This document shows positions 12,461 to 26,195 of a DNA stretch of 64,000 bases, one piece after another (the stretch's first letter is position 1; the number at the start of each line of letters is the position of its first letter). The notes beneath the pieces are model-generated. The model did not search any database and had not been told where the DNA came from. It was given only the letters and a program-made list of their open reading frames with translations. Made by a program: the position numbers and the translations under genes. The stretch is from Rheum nobile (taxonomy: Eukaryota; Streptophyta; Magnoliopsida; Caryophyllales; Polygonaceae): positions 62,001-126,000 of the forward strand of contig WOAB01000005.1 in NCBI GenBank assembly GCA_027886185.1, in the 5' to 3' direction.

Positions 12461-14702
12461 TCAACTCAATAGCAACAAGAAATCAACCCAAAATCTATCT
12501 AAATCATATCCATTATACATTTTATTCATCTATAGACTTAAAACTTTGAATTCATAAGACAAATTAGGTCAATAATACCCAAAATTCAATCTTGGAAATT
12601 TGTTTAAACCCTAACTACGAATTTACAAAATTAGTTGATAAACTTATATTTTCTTGGAGATGGTTGGTTGATTATTAAGTGTGGCACCTCCTTGATCCAA
12701 ATTGATGACAATTTTGTGGCTAAGTGAAGAAGAAAGGACTAATTTTTGATGGCTTGTGAGATGAGAAATGGAAGAAAGAAAGAGAGGTGGGAGATGAGAC
12801 ATATTCTTCACATATTGGTTTTATTTTATGGTACATCTATATACTATTACTAAAGACATAAGTTTTTCTCCTATTTGTCACACATCTAGCTATGTCAAGT
12901 TATCAATTTAATCTACTATATAATAACTAAAGCAGAATCGCGTTTGCACAGGCACGCGCCCCAAGATTAAACCCGCGTTTGTCGCTGCCACGTGTCACCG
13001 CTGAAATATTTTTGACACGTGTCATCAGTCCAGTTAATGGGGTTATTTTTTTTTAAATCTTTCATTTTGACATATTTTTGCAGAGAATATCTCTGTACTT
13101 TTTTATTAGGTATGCTTAATCTTTCCAAAAAAAAGAAGCAAATAAAATTACGAGCTACGTTTTAATTGAATAATATCCAATATTTGAGAATTAAACAAAA
13201 AAATGTTGTAAATGTTTTTTCAATTAAATAAACGCAACATGATCTGCTATGACAACTAAGAAAAAAAATGCAACCTGTTGTGCTTACAAATAGCAAAGAA
13301 ACATTCTAAAAACAATTAAATAAACACAAAACAAATAGTTCCTGCTGCAAAATTGGCTAACAAATAACAAAAATACTGCATTGACAACACATAAATTAAA
13401 ATAAATGCCTCAAAGCTAAAAGAAATGATACAAGACATACATAAAAATAACATGCAAAGTAATATATGCAGAATCAAAGAAAATTTTGTGCAATCGCAAA
13501 ATTTCCTACAATAAAAAACCTGCAGAATCAAATAAAATGAAATATTCAGTATGATATGGCATCTTCAATATCTGCAATCACGTTTTTTCGAATCTACAGT
13601 CCATAAAGGCAATGTAATATCTGCAGAATGAAATGAAATATTCAGTATGATATGGCATTCAATGTAATATATGCACAATTAACTCAAATATTAAGCATGA
13701 TATGGCAGTATTAAGGCAATGTAATATCTGCATAATCAAATCAAATCAATATTATTATGATTGCCTTATATTTAGCATGATCATGCAACATGGGTATAAA
13801 ACTAGAGCGCCTCCCACAATTACAGTACAAAAAACTGGTCTTGCACGGGAGTAATAGCAAAGCAGTGTTCGACATTTAGCAGGTACGTTCACAATGAATT
13901 CATTAAACTGAACTATAAAATATATAAATAATTGTTCTTGATTTTACAATTTTGTTTATTTTTAATTCAATAGTGATTTAAACATAAGGCAATCGTAAAT
14001 TTGAATCTCAATTCGTTTGTTCAGTAGTGATTTACAATTTTGTTTGTTCAGTTGTGATTTAAAGTATATCCCAATTCGTTTGTTCAGTAGTGATATGACT
14101 CAATCATCAAATGCATTTTCATCATACTATGATTGCAAGGACCTATATTATCAATATAGCAATAACAGAAGTGGTATTGTTGTCTATCATGATTAAAACG
14201 AAAGAAGAGTAAAGAATTCCATTTTCAGGTTTGGTTTCAGGAAGCAAATCAGTGTCTTAACTTAACAAGAGACTGAAAAGGGCATAGCGAGGAGAGCTAA
14301 GGTACATAAACCTAAATTAAAGACCCAAAAGACATTCTCTTCACAAAACAAGTTTGCAGTAAGCTAGGTACATTTCTAAACTTGAATCACTCGGTTTTTT
14401 TAAATTTAAATATAAATCTTTTTCACCAACTTCCTCTTGATTCACTATTTCGGTCTCTCTCTTGAACAGTAAACGAGACAGTGAACTAGCATAATTTCAA
14501 ATAGACCCTCTTGTAGTAATTTAGTAATGATTTAAACCGACCACCCTCTTTCTATTACAATTTTATTTTATTTTCAATTCAATAGTGATTTAAACAGAAT
14601 TTCAAATATATTATAGAAATGTATTGATATTACATAATTCATAACTATGTTTAGTATTACATAATTTAACTTTTATTGTTTTTTCTATATTGTTTCGTAG
14701 TT

Positions 14703-14816
14703 ATGTCAAAACAAGAACAAGAAACACAAGATATTACAGGTAGCCGAGGGAATTATGAGTTAAAGGTTCGAGAAATTCGATTGTTTAAAGTTCCTAAGAA
14801 AGAAGACCGTACGTAA
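14703..14816 (+). pseudogene. Short ORF, possible first exon of an RPA-like Helitron gene
   Basis: A 37-codon reading frame inside the Helitron. Its end, ELKVREIRLFKVPKKED, resembles the start of the OB-fold region of RPA70-like proteins carried by plant Helitrons. A possible donor site (GACC|GTACGT) lies at the end. No continuation could be followed, so this may be chance. Confidence 0.3.
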
Positions 14817-16233
14817 TTTATTTAGTATTTACAACTAAATTGCTATATAAATCTTTAATGTTTTCATTTAAAGATGCATACATTGTATTAAGTTATATAA
14901 TTAAAAAGTGACTTATATAATATGTAATGTTGTGCAGTGCAGTTGTGTACTATTAATATTTATTTTACAAGTATCTAATTTTTGTTGTCACTTACATGAT
15001 TTAGTTTATAAGTGAAGCATTTACTTACAACTCATACTATTTAGTTTACAACTAACCTATTTAATACACTATTTCCAATTAAATTACTTACCACACTAAA
15101 AGTTAGTATAGAAGACATACCTTTAAGTCTTCTTTTGTATGTATTTATAATCCAATTTTCCTTTTGACTTCAATTCGAGCTCCCATATGTTTCCTATACC
15201 ATGAACAAATTAGTTAAGTACATAAAAAGCAAGTAAATCATTTAAGTATAGAATTAGTCAATGGATGAAATCATGACATGATTGTATAGATTGAATCAAT
15301 TTAACATATGCATATTAGAGATTATATGTTGCAACCTGTAATGACACAATTTTTATGATCAGTAACGACATTAAACTTTATTGAACATATCTAAGTAGAT
15401 GAAATAATAGTATATTAGTCATACCTTTAGAGCTCTTTCATCATTTTTCTTAACAAAAGCCGATTTTGTCTATCTGTTCATCCCAATGTCCATCTTGCAA
15501 GATTGTATAATATTAATAAAATTGTTTAAAAATTTGTGATACTTTATCAAACATAGAAGGATGACCTGATTGTATATGTATAACATAGAAATCTGACTTC
15601 CTGAGATATCATCGTTTTTTTCTTCATTAAACCTATATTTGAAAAAAAAATTAGGGTAATGTCAGTAATACAATATAAACAATGATTTAGTGTAATATTA
15701 CCAAATTATAAGTCAGAAGTACACATACCTTTACAACTTTTTCATCCTTAGTTTAATCATCAATATTTGCTATATGATTCCCAGTTCAGAATCATATAAA
15801 TTGGAGCTTAAATGTTGAAATGAAAGCGTGCAAAAGAACCATATATTAGTAAATAGAATAGGAGTTAAGAAGCTGAAATAAATGTCTAAATTGTAGTACA
15901 GAATATGAAAAGTTATACCTTTTCAGAAATGAAAAAATTGAACTTGACATTCCCATTTTAATATTCATTATTATTATCAGGGACACCTGGAGTGCTCACC
16001 TGCAATCAGAAATCCAAAAGCATTTGCAAAGGTTAGTGACAACTATTATTACAGATGCTACAATTACATCTCTACTATTGTTTTGTATATAGTATTTTTT
16101 TTATGAACTTGAAAAAAATTGAAACATACAATTCAACATATGTTTACATGTATATGATTTATCTTCATTTTTTATTATACAATTTCAAAAATAAAATATT
16201 AAACACATGATAGAGATAATGACTGTATATGAG

Positions 16234-16396
<163 letters not shown>

Positions 16397-18296
16397 TTGC
16401 TTACATTTATTAACTTTGGAGTTGCACAGAACATCCTCCATGGATCTGAAAGCCCACGGTCGCTTTGCATGTTATTAAACAAGGAAAAAATTGTAAGTAA
16501 CAGATCTTTAAATAATAGAAAACATAGTTAGAAGAGACAGAACACACACCTACATCGTTTGGACTTTATATATTTCATCTTGGACCGATCTCCTCATCAC
16601 CGGCGTTGTTGTGGTTCGAATTATAAACAAAAGAAATATGAGCATAAGGTCAGTTTGAAACAGAATGCGGGTGGTGGGATATTGAGCTTCTCAAAAAAAG
16701 AATGGTATGAATTAGGCAAACACAGTGTTTAAAAGATAGGCATGACTTCTTACATGTTTTTGTTTTGGATCTAGATCTGTAAACGTGAAAGAGGGATACA
16801 GAGACAAAGAAAGAGAAAGAGAAATAGAGAGAGGACACAGAGAAATAGAAAGAGTTAAGTCTGAAAGTTTCAGAGACAGATAAAGAGAGAGCATCGGTAA
16901 ACGTGATAGCTAATTAATTTATTATTTTGGGAATATGAATCAGAACACTCTAGACAAATTCAGAAAGATTTTTTTTTGAATTTCGTGGCTTGGCAATTGG
17001 GCCAAAATAGAGAAACCCGGCTTTGGTATTTTATAAGCCCAGAAGTTCATTAGCCGAATATTTAAGCCCATTAACTCAATATGTCCATTAGAATAATTTT
17101 AAAACTGCCTACATTTTTTTAATTTGGGCCTGTAAGCTCATTAACTCAATTAGATGTTTAACTTTAATATTTAATCTTAGTTTACACAAACGTGATATAT
17201 ATATAGTTATAGAGGTTATCAGGTAACATTATCATGTTGTTACTCTAAAACCAAAAAAATCAATTAAACATAATTACGAATTATATCAAATCAATAATTG
17301 ACATAACAGAGAGTAATGAACCATAACAAAAAAATTCAACATCGAATGGAATCCAATTTTTTCATGAATTTTGTCTCCTCCATTTTTATTGAACACAAGG
17401 CAGATGATTAGAGATGGAGATTAAAACAGATACAAATTACCTTCATGACGGTAGGGAGAGCGCCATATCCTCCTTATTCAAGGTACAATCCTCAACAATG
17501 TCCACGAGTCCTCATATCATCATATGAAAAAAAATGTCAGTATATGTCAAAGTGATAAAGCAGGGAAAAAAAACAACACATCATGAAATCCAAAATTGCC
17601 CATAATATTGTTTGCTCAATTTTCACAGTGAACAATCCAGTCTAGCATTTAAAAAGTAATATGTAGTCGGAGAAGGAGATAAATAGACAGAAATGTTACA
17701 TACCTTATTTTAATCAACACGAATGGTCAGATCTGTCAGAAAATTAGGGTTTAGGTAACCCTCCATTAGCAAGCTCCAGATCACCGTTGGCGTATATTTT
17801 TTTTGGATCTGAGACAGAAAGCCGTTGTAGATATTCATTAGAGTGTTTTGTGTGGAAATAAACTCGGATCTGGAACCTCTAGATCAGAGGGTTTTTTGTG
17901 AGAAACAAATTTGGATCTCGAAGATTTAAAAAAAAAACAAGACGAAGGCTTGGACGACATTTACAGAAAGACAAAAATCGAAGGTTGAAAGTGGAAAGAA
18001 AATTGCGGATGGAACTGGAAAGATTGAAAGAGGAAAGACCTTCAAACTTCAAGAATAAGAGCGTAACCGCAAACGGCGGAGAAGACAAATGAGGAAATGA
18101 GTGGTAGGGTTTCTGTTTGTTTTTCTTATTTTATTTTTAATACAGAAAAAATGTAGTAAATGGCCGTGAATGATTAAGCATGGGCTTGGGCCATTTGCTT
18201 ATACCGGGTCATGTTTTTTTTTGGTGAGGTTAGACCGGGTTGTGGTAATTGGGCCTTGAAGCACATTACTCATTTCAATTTCACATATCCTATACA

Positions 18297-19413
18297 CAGG
18301 GCCGTCCCAATCTTTTTGAAGGCCCAGTAATAGGCCACATGTAACTAATAAAATGCGAAAATTTATCTTAAATTTTATGAAATAAAAAAAATCAGCCAAA
18401 CACTAACAGTAACATACGGTGATACCGCGATACGCATTTTGCACATAATCAAACACTAACAGTAAAAAAAAATCAGCCAAAACAGTAACAAAACTCCAAA
18501 TCCTGTATTCACAATTCTATCATACTGTGACTATCAGACTATCAAATTAATTATCAATTATAATAAATTATTCAATTTCATTCAAATTCAAAATACTTAT
18601 TTGTCTGCTTTGAACGAATAGCAAATCCCAATTTCATTCAAAATCAAAATACTTATGTGGCTGCTTTGAACGAATAGCCAAATACCCAAATCCCAATTTT
18701 ATTTCATTCAAAAGCAAATTGGAGACTGAAGTCTGAATACAGGCTATACGAAAATCAAAATACTTAGGTATGTCACATACCTAAATCCAAAATTCTGACT
18801 TTTGAGGCTTTGATCAAGCGAGAGATTTCAGATTTGAGATGGTCGACCGACACCCAAAATTCGACCGGAGAGCGAGCGGTAGAGGCGGCGCCCGAACCGA
18901 CTGAAGAACGAGCGGGAGGGTCGGAGAGGCTTTGAGCGAGCGGGAGAGGCGGCGACCGAAGTGATTCGACCAACGACTCCAGCGAGGCGGCGAGCGGCGA
19001 GTCGACGACCCATAAACAACACACCGGCACACCGCAGAAGCTGATGGAAATGGAGATCGATTGAAGACTTGAAGACATGGTGGATGGAGAAGATGAATTT
19101 GTGGGGCTCTATTATAAGGAGAATTTTCAGACTGTTGTAAGAGACTAAGAGGCTGAATACTCCATCAATTAAAGAGATTTGGGAAAAAGGAACCGAACAC
19201 CACATTGATGGAGGATACTGAAGACGAAGAGACTCAAGACGGGGAAGACGAAGAATTGAAGACGGAGTATTCACAATTCCAAAGCGTTGAAAATGAATAA
19301 AAAGAAGAAGAAAAATATACTTAAATAGCTACTGGGCCGAAATATTATTGGGCCCCAAAATTTCGGTGGCCCTGTTCGAGCGGTCCTTATGAACTTGCCC
19401 ATTTACGGGCATG
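18297..19413. mobile_element. Nonautonomous hAT-type element
   Basis: Starts CAGGGCCGTCCC at 18297 and ends ACGGGCATG at 19413. The ends form an imperfect terminal inverted repeat, and both sides carry the 8-bp target-site duplication CCTATACA (18289-18296 and 19414-19421). The CAGGG-type terminus and 8-bp duplication are typical of hAT elements. No transposase is visible; the GC-rich minus-strand ORFs at 18773-19274 show no recognisable domain. Confidence 0.8.
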
Positions 19414-19429
19414 CCTATACAATAAAAAC

Positions 19430-20130
19430 GTGGGCTCATTAGTCCATTTTGTATATAAAAATATATATTATTTGTTAATAATATTAAATTAAATTATTGT
19501 TGTGTATATTTTCTAAGTTATTTACATTTGTTTATATATAATTATATTATTAAATCAAATGTTAAGTTTGTATATTTATTTATTTTATTTGGAATATATA
19601 TCTCAAAAATTTCAGTGACTGCGTTATGGATGAATTAAACCAAAATAATATAATGTTGAGATTTGGTGGTATTAGAGATAAATGACAAGGGACAAATTAA
19701 TTTTACTACAAATAATAACTTTTTACATAAATCGGGGTTTTTTAGTTGGCCATCTATTTCACTTTTGAATTTATTCTACTTGGGCCTAAAAGCCCATTAA
19801 ACCAATTCAAATTTGCATTAAAAATTTAAAGTTTATACAAATATGATTTGGGCCCATAAGTCCATTTAGTATTTACAAATTTGTATTATATTTTTATAAT
19901 ACTAAAATAAATAATTAAAATTGAATTGTATTTGGAATACTTATATTAAGTAATTACACATGCTTATGTATTTTTATAATATTAAAATAAATGATCAATA
20001 TGTAGATTTATTTATTTAACTTTGTTTATATCTTAGATTGTCAGGGTGATTTTGTTATGGACGAATTAACCCGACATAATAGAACGTTGAGATTAGCTGC
20101 TATTAAAGAGAAATGACAACGGACAAATTC
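19430..20130. repeat. Diverged internal direct duplication in the Helitron
   Basis: About 420-bp period. A segment near 19430-19700 (GGGCTCATTAGTCCATTT, then GTTATGGATGAATTAA) recurs, diverged, near 19850-20130 (GGGCCCATAAGTCCATTT, then GTTATGGACGAATTAA). No coding potential that I can defend. Confidence 0.6.
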
Positions 20131-20237
20131 AAATTGATCAGGTTAATAAATTGCATTCAATTCTTTGACATTTTTTCCAATAAATGAAACATATACTAAA
20201 CTATAATATTTTTACAAAGGTAAGAAAAAATAAACAG

Positions 20238-20270
20238 ATCCCGTGCAAAGCACGGGTACTACCTGTTTGC
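20238..20270 (+). other. Second Helitron-like 3' hairpin inside the Helitron
   Basis: CCCGTGC-AAA-GCACGGG, a perfect 7-bp stem followed by TACTACCTG. This looks like a plant Helitron 3' end whose terminal CTAG is altered to CCTG. It may mark the end of an older element or a bypassed terminus. Confidence 0.5.
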
Positions 20271-21214
20271 ATTTTAATAATTTGTAGCAATTTTGAACAT
20301 CGTTCCATATTTAATGTTTTTCGTTTCATTTTCATGTATTATATGATAATTTTTATTATGTTTGATGGTTTTAGTAGTATTGATGTAAGTGGTGTGGCTA
20401 TACCTATTTGAAAGACTACTTAGCCAATTTTTATTATTAATAAAGTTATGGAGAGTGCCGTCTCTCTTTATATAATTTAGTTTTTGGTATATCTTGAATA
20501 TTTTTTTTTCGATTAGTCATGTTTTATTTAAATAACTAATCAAAAAATTATTGAACCAATGACTCATCGATAATTAAAAAAAAAACAATTTTAACAAATG
20601 TAAAAAAAATATAGACAAATCTCGTGCAAGACACGGATATTACACTAGTTTGTACAATTACATATCCACCCTTCTAATTTTCTCTTAACTGCTCCATCTT
20701 TTTCTAGCAAGATTACATATATAGTTTCCCTATATATTTTTGTAGCTAAAATTTAGCATAAGTTATATTCTTAATTATGTTATAGCTCTCTACTAATTTC
20801 CTAGCAAGATTTCATATCTATTTCTTCCACATATATTTCCTTACTCAAATTATGACAGCATACTATATGATTTTATATTTATTTATGGTACATTTTGGTT
20901 AGCTTATGTTCAATATTTATAAGACATATTTTTCACATATTGGTTTTATTTTATGGTATATTTTGGATTCACATATTGGTTAGTTATTGAATACTAGGAT
21001 TTCATATTTGATAAAATTATTGTCATACATATTTTTATTATTAGTCTGTATTTAATATTTTTGGTATTATATATGAAAAAATTAGTATTAAGCGTTTTAA
21101 CTTTATTTTAAAGTTATTGATTTATTATTATTTTAACATTATTATAAATTATTATTTATAAATGATAAAGTTTTATTCTCAAGATCTCGTACAAGGCACG
21201 AGCTTATCTATTAG

Positions 21215-21528
21215 TATGAATGTATAATTGATCATTTATCAATAGTGAGAAGAATAATAGGTTTATTAATTTCATTCTACTACTTTAACATAATTTATGC
21301 CATTAATTAATTCATTTTACCCTTATCAAATCTTATCTTAACAATAATCATACGGTTTCAAATCTCGATATAATGGCATGAATCTACCGATTTAACATAT
21401 ATAGTCATGAGCCTCACGACAAATTGTACGTTTAGCTTCAACACATTGTTTAATTTATAAATGTTTCAATGATAAATGTATATCACATATGAGAATTGAT
21501 AAAAGTATGTATATAAGCTTTAAATAAT
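21215..21528. other. Noncoding AT-rich DNA left of G1
   Basis: No gene seen. This stretch is nearly identical to 43554-43870 on the other side of G1 and ends in ACTTATC (21529-21535), where it joins the truncated G1 LTR. Confidence 0.8.
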
Positions 21529-22963
21529 ACTTATCTTATTTAATTTCAAAACGAACATTCACGTTAAAGCTTTTAATTCACATCATTTCGATACGAGAGA
21601 TATTTCTGGGGAAAGAATCCCGAATGTTGGCACTAGCTAAGTGCACCTACCCTTTGGATAAGGGTACGGTCATGACCAAAAGTACTAGGGCAAAATCCTC
21701 CTAATACCAGTTATAAAAAAACGACTAGACCTCATAAGGTACATAGCGTTCCTACGGATACTCGTGCTAACTAAGCATGTAAGTTCACATATAAATCCAA
21801 CCAAAATCCATTACGCTAATATCATATAGAACTATATAATAGCGTTGTTTCTAGCAATATATACAACCTATTATAAATTCATATTTTAACTCATCGTTAT
21901 ATCAAATATGTTCCCAAACACAAAACAACCACTTTATCCCATCTTAATTAGACAGTTAAATAATTGACAATCAAGGGAAACATGGAATAATGAGCAAGAG
22001 CGAACCGCCACTTGCCTTAGTTTAAACGAACGAGAGATCGGGTTCGAGATCTGGGAACTTGAACTTGAGCATGGCTTCCTACGACGACGATGAGTTTTAA
22101 GACAAAACCCTAAATTAGATACGGTACGAAAAGACAAAGCGAAACGAAGAAAAGGGGCCAGTGTCGTGGTCGCGGATGGCATAGCCGCGATCGCGGCCTT
22201 GCTGGACAAAATCGCGCCCGCGGTTTTATAACCGCGATCGCGATTTCGCGCCCAGCCAAGGTCACGGGTCTCTGCCCGACCGCGGTCGCGGTGGATGGAG
22301 CCGCGGTCGCGAGACTCCATCCCGACGCGAGCTTAACTCAAACTTTTGAGGCCATACCGACGACGACAAGGCTTCAGATCTTCGCTTCTGAACAATGTGC
22401 ACCACCACCACTCCCGGAGCTTCACCACGGCGTCGACTTCGGCTTCCGGCGACGATAACTCCGACGACAATCCAAGCTTTATTGAGAGGAAGAGAGAGCT
22501 GTGAATGGTAGAGAAGAAGCCAAATTCGAGCCCTATTTATAGGCTAGAAATGGAGCTCCAACCTCAACGCCAAGGAAACCCAAGCGCTCCAGCTCCCGCT
22601 GTTCGGACGCATGGAGGAAATGCCGATCATCGGCATTCTGGAAGCAGAGGAAGAAGACGATCAGAGTTGCCCGCGATCACAGTTTCAGAACCGCGATCGC
22701 GGTTTGCCCATAGGCAACACCACGCCCGCGGTTTCAAAACCGCGGTCGCGACACTGCCGCACTTGCGGTTCTCAGACTTTGCTCGCGGGTCTTGATCACG
22801 GTCATGCTTAATCTTTGCTTTTAGCACTCCTTAAATAATTTAAGATCCATATATCTTATTGAACGTATAACATCACGTTCAAAAGGTTCTTACAGAGGTT
22901 ACAGAAATTGCCTAACACATCTTGCTTACAAAACGAAAGTTGGGACTTTTAGGGGTTATTACA
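21529..22963 (-). repeat. G1 3' LTR, partial
   Basis: Matches 40923-42317 of the 5' LTR, lacking the first ~826 bp (plus-strand view). The inner end GGGGTTATTACA at 22963 abuts the PPT. The outer end is a microhomology join (ACTTATC) to Helitron-flanking sequence. GC-rich palindromes (CCGCGATCGCGG type) lie at about 22160-22320 and 22670-22800. Confidence 0.88.
22531..22543 (-). promoter_or_regulatory. LTR TATA box (G1 3' LTR)
   Basis: Minus-strand CCTATAAATAGGG, conserved at the same place in the LTRs at 41925 and 48781. It places the U3/R boundary about 30 bases to the left and confirms minus-strand transcription. Confidence 0.65.
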
Positions 22964-22985
22964 ATACCTCCCCCTTAAAAAAAAG
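22964..22985 (-). other. Polypurine tract of G1
   Basis: On the minus strand, AAAAAAAAGGGGGAGG lies just before the LTR start TGTAATAACCCC. This is the expected plus-strand primer position. Confidence 0.75.
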
Positions 22986-22999
22986 TTTTGACCCCAAAA

Positions 23000-23458
23000 C
23001 TAGGCCGAAAACAGCTCGGGAAAACGACTTAGAATATCAGACTCAGTCTCCCAAGTTTCCCAAGTCACCTCCTCAAATCCTGACTTGGACCAGAGGATTC
23101 TTACTAACGGTACCACCTTGTTCCTCAAGTGCTTCTTGCGGCGTTCGAGAATACGCACAAGTCTCTCCTTGTATGTACCATTTGCCTGAATCTCGATGTC
23201 GTCATAACTCAGCACATGAGACTCATCTGGCACATACTTCCTTAGCAGGGACACATGAAACATGTTATGCACAGGATGTGCCGACGGCGGCAGTGCTAAA
23301 CGGTATGCTAGAGATCCAACTTTGTCAAAGATCTCGAATGGTCCCACGTAGCGAGGGTTGAGCTTCCCACGCTTGCCGAACCTAAACACACCCTTGGATG
23401 GCGACACCCTGACAAACACCTTGTCGCCTACTTCAAACTCGACATTCATGCGCTTCAA
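23000..23458 (-). pseudogene. G1 integrase C-terminus with chromodomain
   Basis: Reads VGDKVFVRVSPSKG, GPFEIFDKVG and HNMFHVSLLRKYVPD, then a chromodomain-like tail containing ILERRKKHLRNKVVPLVRIL, EEVTWE and FPELF. In chromoviruses this region guides integration into heterochromatin. It is shifted by one frame from the integrase core at 23524, so a frameshift lies between them. Confidence 0.85.
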
Positions 23459-23523
23459 ATCAGCATAAGACTAATCTGTTGACTCTGAGCTGTAAGCATC
23501 CTCTGTCTGATCAAGGCAATATC

Positions 23524-24468
23524 TCAGGCAATCCTTTCGACTAACTCCGGTCCGAGCAGAATCTTGTCGGCGTTCTCATCCCAACAAATTGAAGATCTGC
23601 ACTTTCGACCGTACAAAGCTTCGAATGGAGCCATCTTGATGGTGGAGTGCCAGCTGTTGTTGTACGTGAATTTAATCAGACTTAAGTTGTTCTCCCAGTT
23701 GGTCGGACGATCCAACACACAAGCTCTCAGCATATCCTCTAGTGTCTGAATGGCCCTCTCAGACTGTCCATCCGTCTGAGGATGAAATACAGTACTGAAC
23801 CTCAACTCAGTTCCCATGGCCTTGTGGAGTTCCTTCCAGAACCTCGACATGAATCGGCCATCACGATCCGATACAATGGTTTTTGGCGTACCATGCAATC
23901 GGACAATCTCGTGTAGGAAAACTTCCGATAGCCTCTGGGTTCCCCAAGTTGACTTAATGGCCATGAAATGAGCACTCTTCGTGAGTCGGTCAATGATCAC
24001 CCATATGGCATCCTTCTGACTCTGAGTCTTCGGCAACCCCATGACGAAGTCCATCGCAATATCCTCCCACTTCCACTCTGGCACTGGGAGAGGTTGTAAT
24101 TCACCACCTGGTCTGCGGTGTTCAATCTTGACCTTTTGACAAGTCAAGCATCTCGCCACAAATTCTGCTACATCCCACTTCATGTTGGGCCACCAGAATT
24201 TCTTTATGAGGTCTTTGTACATCTTGTTGGATCTTGGATGTACAGAATAAGCTGACGAATGGGCCTCCTTCATTACCAATTGACGAAGACCATCTATGTC
24301 AGGCACACAGATCCGGTCCTGAAACCAGAGTGATCCATCATCTTGACTCACGAATCCCGGAGCTTTCCCATCCATCACTTCACTGCTTAACTTCACTAAG
24401 ATCAGATCATCAATCTGCTTCTCCCTAATCTGATCGAGTAGCGTAGCCTGAATCTCCAACATACTCAT
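23524..24468 (-). pseudogene. G1 integrase core
   Basis: Retroviral-type integrase that joins element DNA to the genome. The zinc-binding HHCC part is visible (CLTCQKVK for the CC pair). The DDE core follows: MDFVMGLP, VSDRDGRF and HPQTDGQSERAIQTLE. It is bounded by TGA stops at 24472-24474 and 23524-23526, both in the pol frame and both at places where CGA (Arg) is expected, so it is nonfunctional. Confidence 0.9.
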
Positions 24469-24570
24469 GCATCATCGACGCTGATCATACAAGACATCAA
24501 TCTCACACAATCCTTGTTGCAGTTCGGTTTGAGTAGTGAGCAGAGCTACTACGGTCTCGTGCGGCGTCTT

Positions 24571-25523
24571 CTAGCTCAAAGCATTGGCTACCACGTTAGC
24601 CTTGCCCGGATGATACAGCAACTCGATGTCGTAATCCTTGAGTTGCTCTAACCAGCGACGTTGCCTCATATTCAACTCCTTCTGAGTGAACACATACTTG
24701 AGACTCTTGTGGTCAGTAAAGATCTGGCATCTAACACCATAGAGATAGTGCATCCAAATCTTCAGCGCGAAAACCACAGCCGCTAGCTCCAGATCATGAG
24801 TCGGATAGTTCGGTTCATAGGGCTTCAGTTGCCGAGATGCGTATGCAATAACCTTTCCTTTCTGCATTAATACACACCCCAATCCATGTTTTGAAGCATC
24901 ACTATAGACCACATAACCATCAGATCCATCGGGTAGCGCCAAAACTGGTGCGGACGTCAGGCACTTTTTCAATTTCTGAAAACTTGCCTCGCACTTGTCA
25001 TCCCATATGAACTTCTTGTGGACTTTGCGGAGCAACCCGGTTATGGGTAGAGCGATCTTTGAAAATCCATCCACGAACCGTCTGTAATACCCTACAAGTC
25101 CTAAGAAACTGCGCACCTCCTTCACGTTCTGAGGTCGCTTCCAGTCGGCTACAGCTTCAATCTTTTGAGGGTCGACCATCACCCCATTCTCATTAATCAC
25201 ATGGCCTAAGAAAGCCACTTCCTTAATCCAGAAGTCACACTTAGACAACTTAGCATACAACTTATTTTGTCTAAGGACTGGCAATGTGATACGAAGATGC
25301 TCCTCGTGAACTTCCTCATTCGGAGAGTAGATCAAGATATCATCGATGAATACCACCACGAACTTGTCCAGATACTGATGGAAACACCTGTGCATTAGAT
25401 CCATGAAAATTGTCAGAGAATTTGTAAGCCCAAATGGCATGACTACGAACTCATAGTGTCCATATCTCGTTCGGAATGCAGTCCTCGGAATATCTTCCTC
25501 ACGAATCCTGAGCTGATGATAAC
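24571..25523 (-). pseudogene. G1 reverse transcriptase (C-terminal part) and RNase H
   Basis: Begins at the G2 insertion point within the RT palm. Contains MPFGLTNS, the catalytic FIDDIL, LGHVIN and the RNase H start YVVYSDASKHGLGCVLMQ, ending in NVVANALS and a TAG stop (24571-24573) in frame. The N-terminal RT half is at 36281-36844, on the other side of G2. The reading frame itself is open, showing that G2 entered before much decay of this part. Confidence 0.92.
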
Positions 25524-26192
25524 TGTTGGGCCTGGATTCTCCAGAGAAGATGGGTCAAATCGGTCGAGCCCAAGCCCATTGCCAATCGGAAGATCGAAGA
25601 AGAAAGCCCAGAGGATCCGACGAGACGTCTCTGGTCGAATGCCTTCCGACAGGATCGCGAGGATCTCGCCAAACATTAAATGCCAGATCACGCAACGGCC
25701 ACTGCCTTCAAACCACCATAAACGCAGAGATTTAATGGCGCAATCTTCACCATCACTCCGAGCATTGAAGATGGAATATTCGGCCGAAGCATAAACGGTC
25801 ACCAGAGTAAAAGACTTACCATATCAGGACGACGAGAAAGATAAGAAAAAGACTACACAATTACACACAGGGGGGCGTTAAAAAAAAAAAACTCACCAGA
25901 ATAGCACTCTCGCTCTCCATCTGGCTCTCTAACGGCTGCTTACGCTAGATCCCTGTCGGTCGCCACTCACAAGTCGCCGGTCGAGTCTCACTCGATCTCT
26001 GGTTTTATTACGATAAATTGTATCACGATTCAGTCTGATTAAACACGACATCTAATAAAACCATCACGCTATTACATATTTATTTCTTTGTTTATCTATT
26101 GCTTGCTTGGTTTGGATTGTTTTTTATCATTCGATCGACTAGTTACCCCGTCTAAGGCGATTTAGGTCGTCCGATCTTTTCGCCCCAAAACA
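25524..26192 (+). repeat. G2 5' LTR
   Basis: 669 bp, TG...CA, flanked by ATAAC on the left and by the PBS on the right. Short reading frames across it mirror those in the 3' LTR and are not genes. Confidence 0.93.
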
Positions 26193-26195
26193 ATT

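Noticed and set aside
17898..18092. Basic 64-codon ORF, with an antisense partner at 17879-18088
   Set aside because: Low-complexity K/R-rich frame in Helitron filler with no homology that I can recognise.
18773..19274. Overlapping minus-strand ORFs of 70-148 codons
   Set aside because: They lie in a nonautonomous hAT element, overlap in three frames and show no recognisable domain.
21934..22827. RDRG-rich ORFs in the G1 LTR (also 41505-41805 and 41990-42181)
   Set aside because: They arise from CCGCGATCGCGG palindromes read on both strands. Frames are not kept between the LTR copies.
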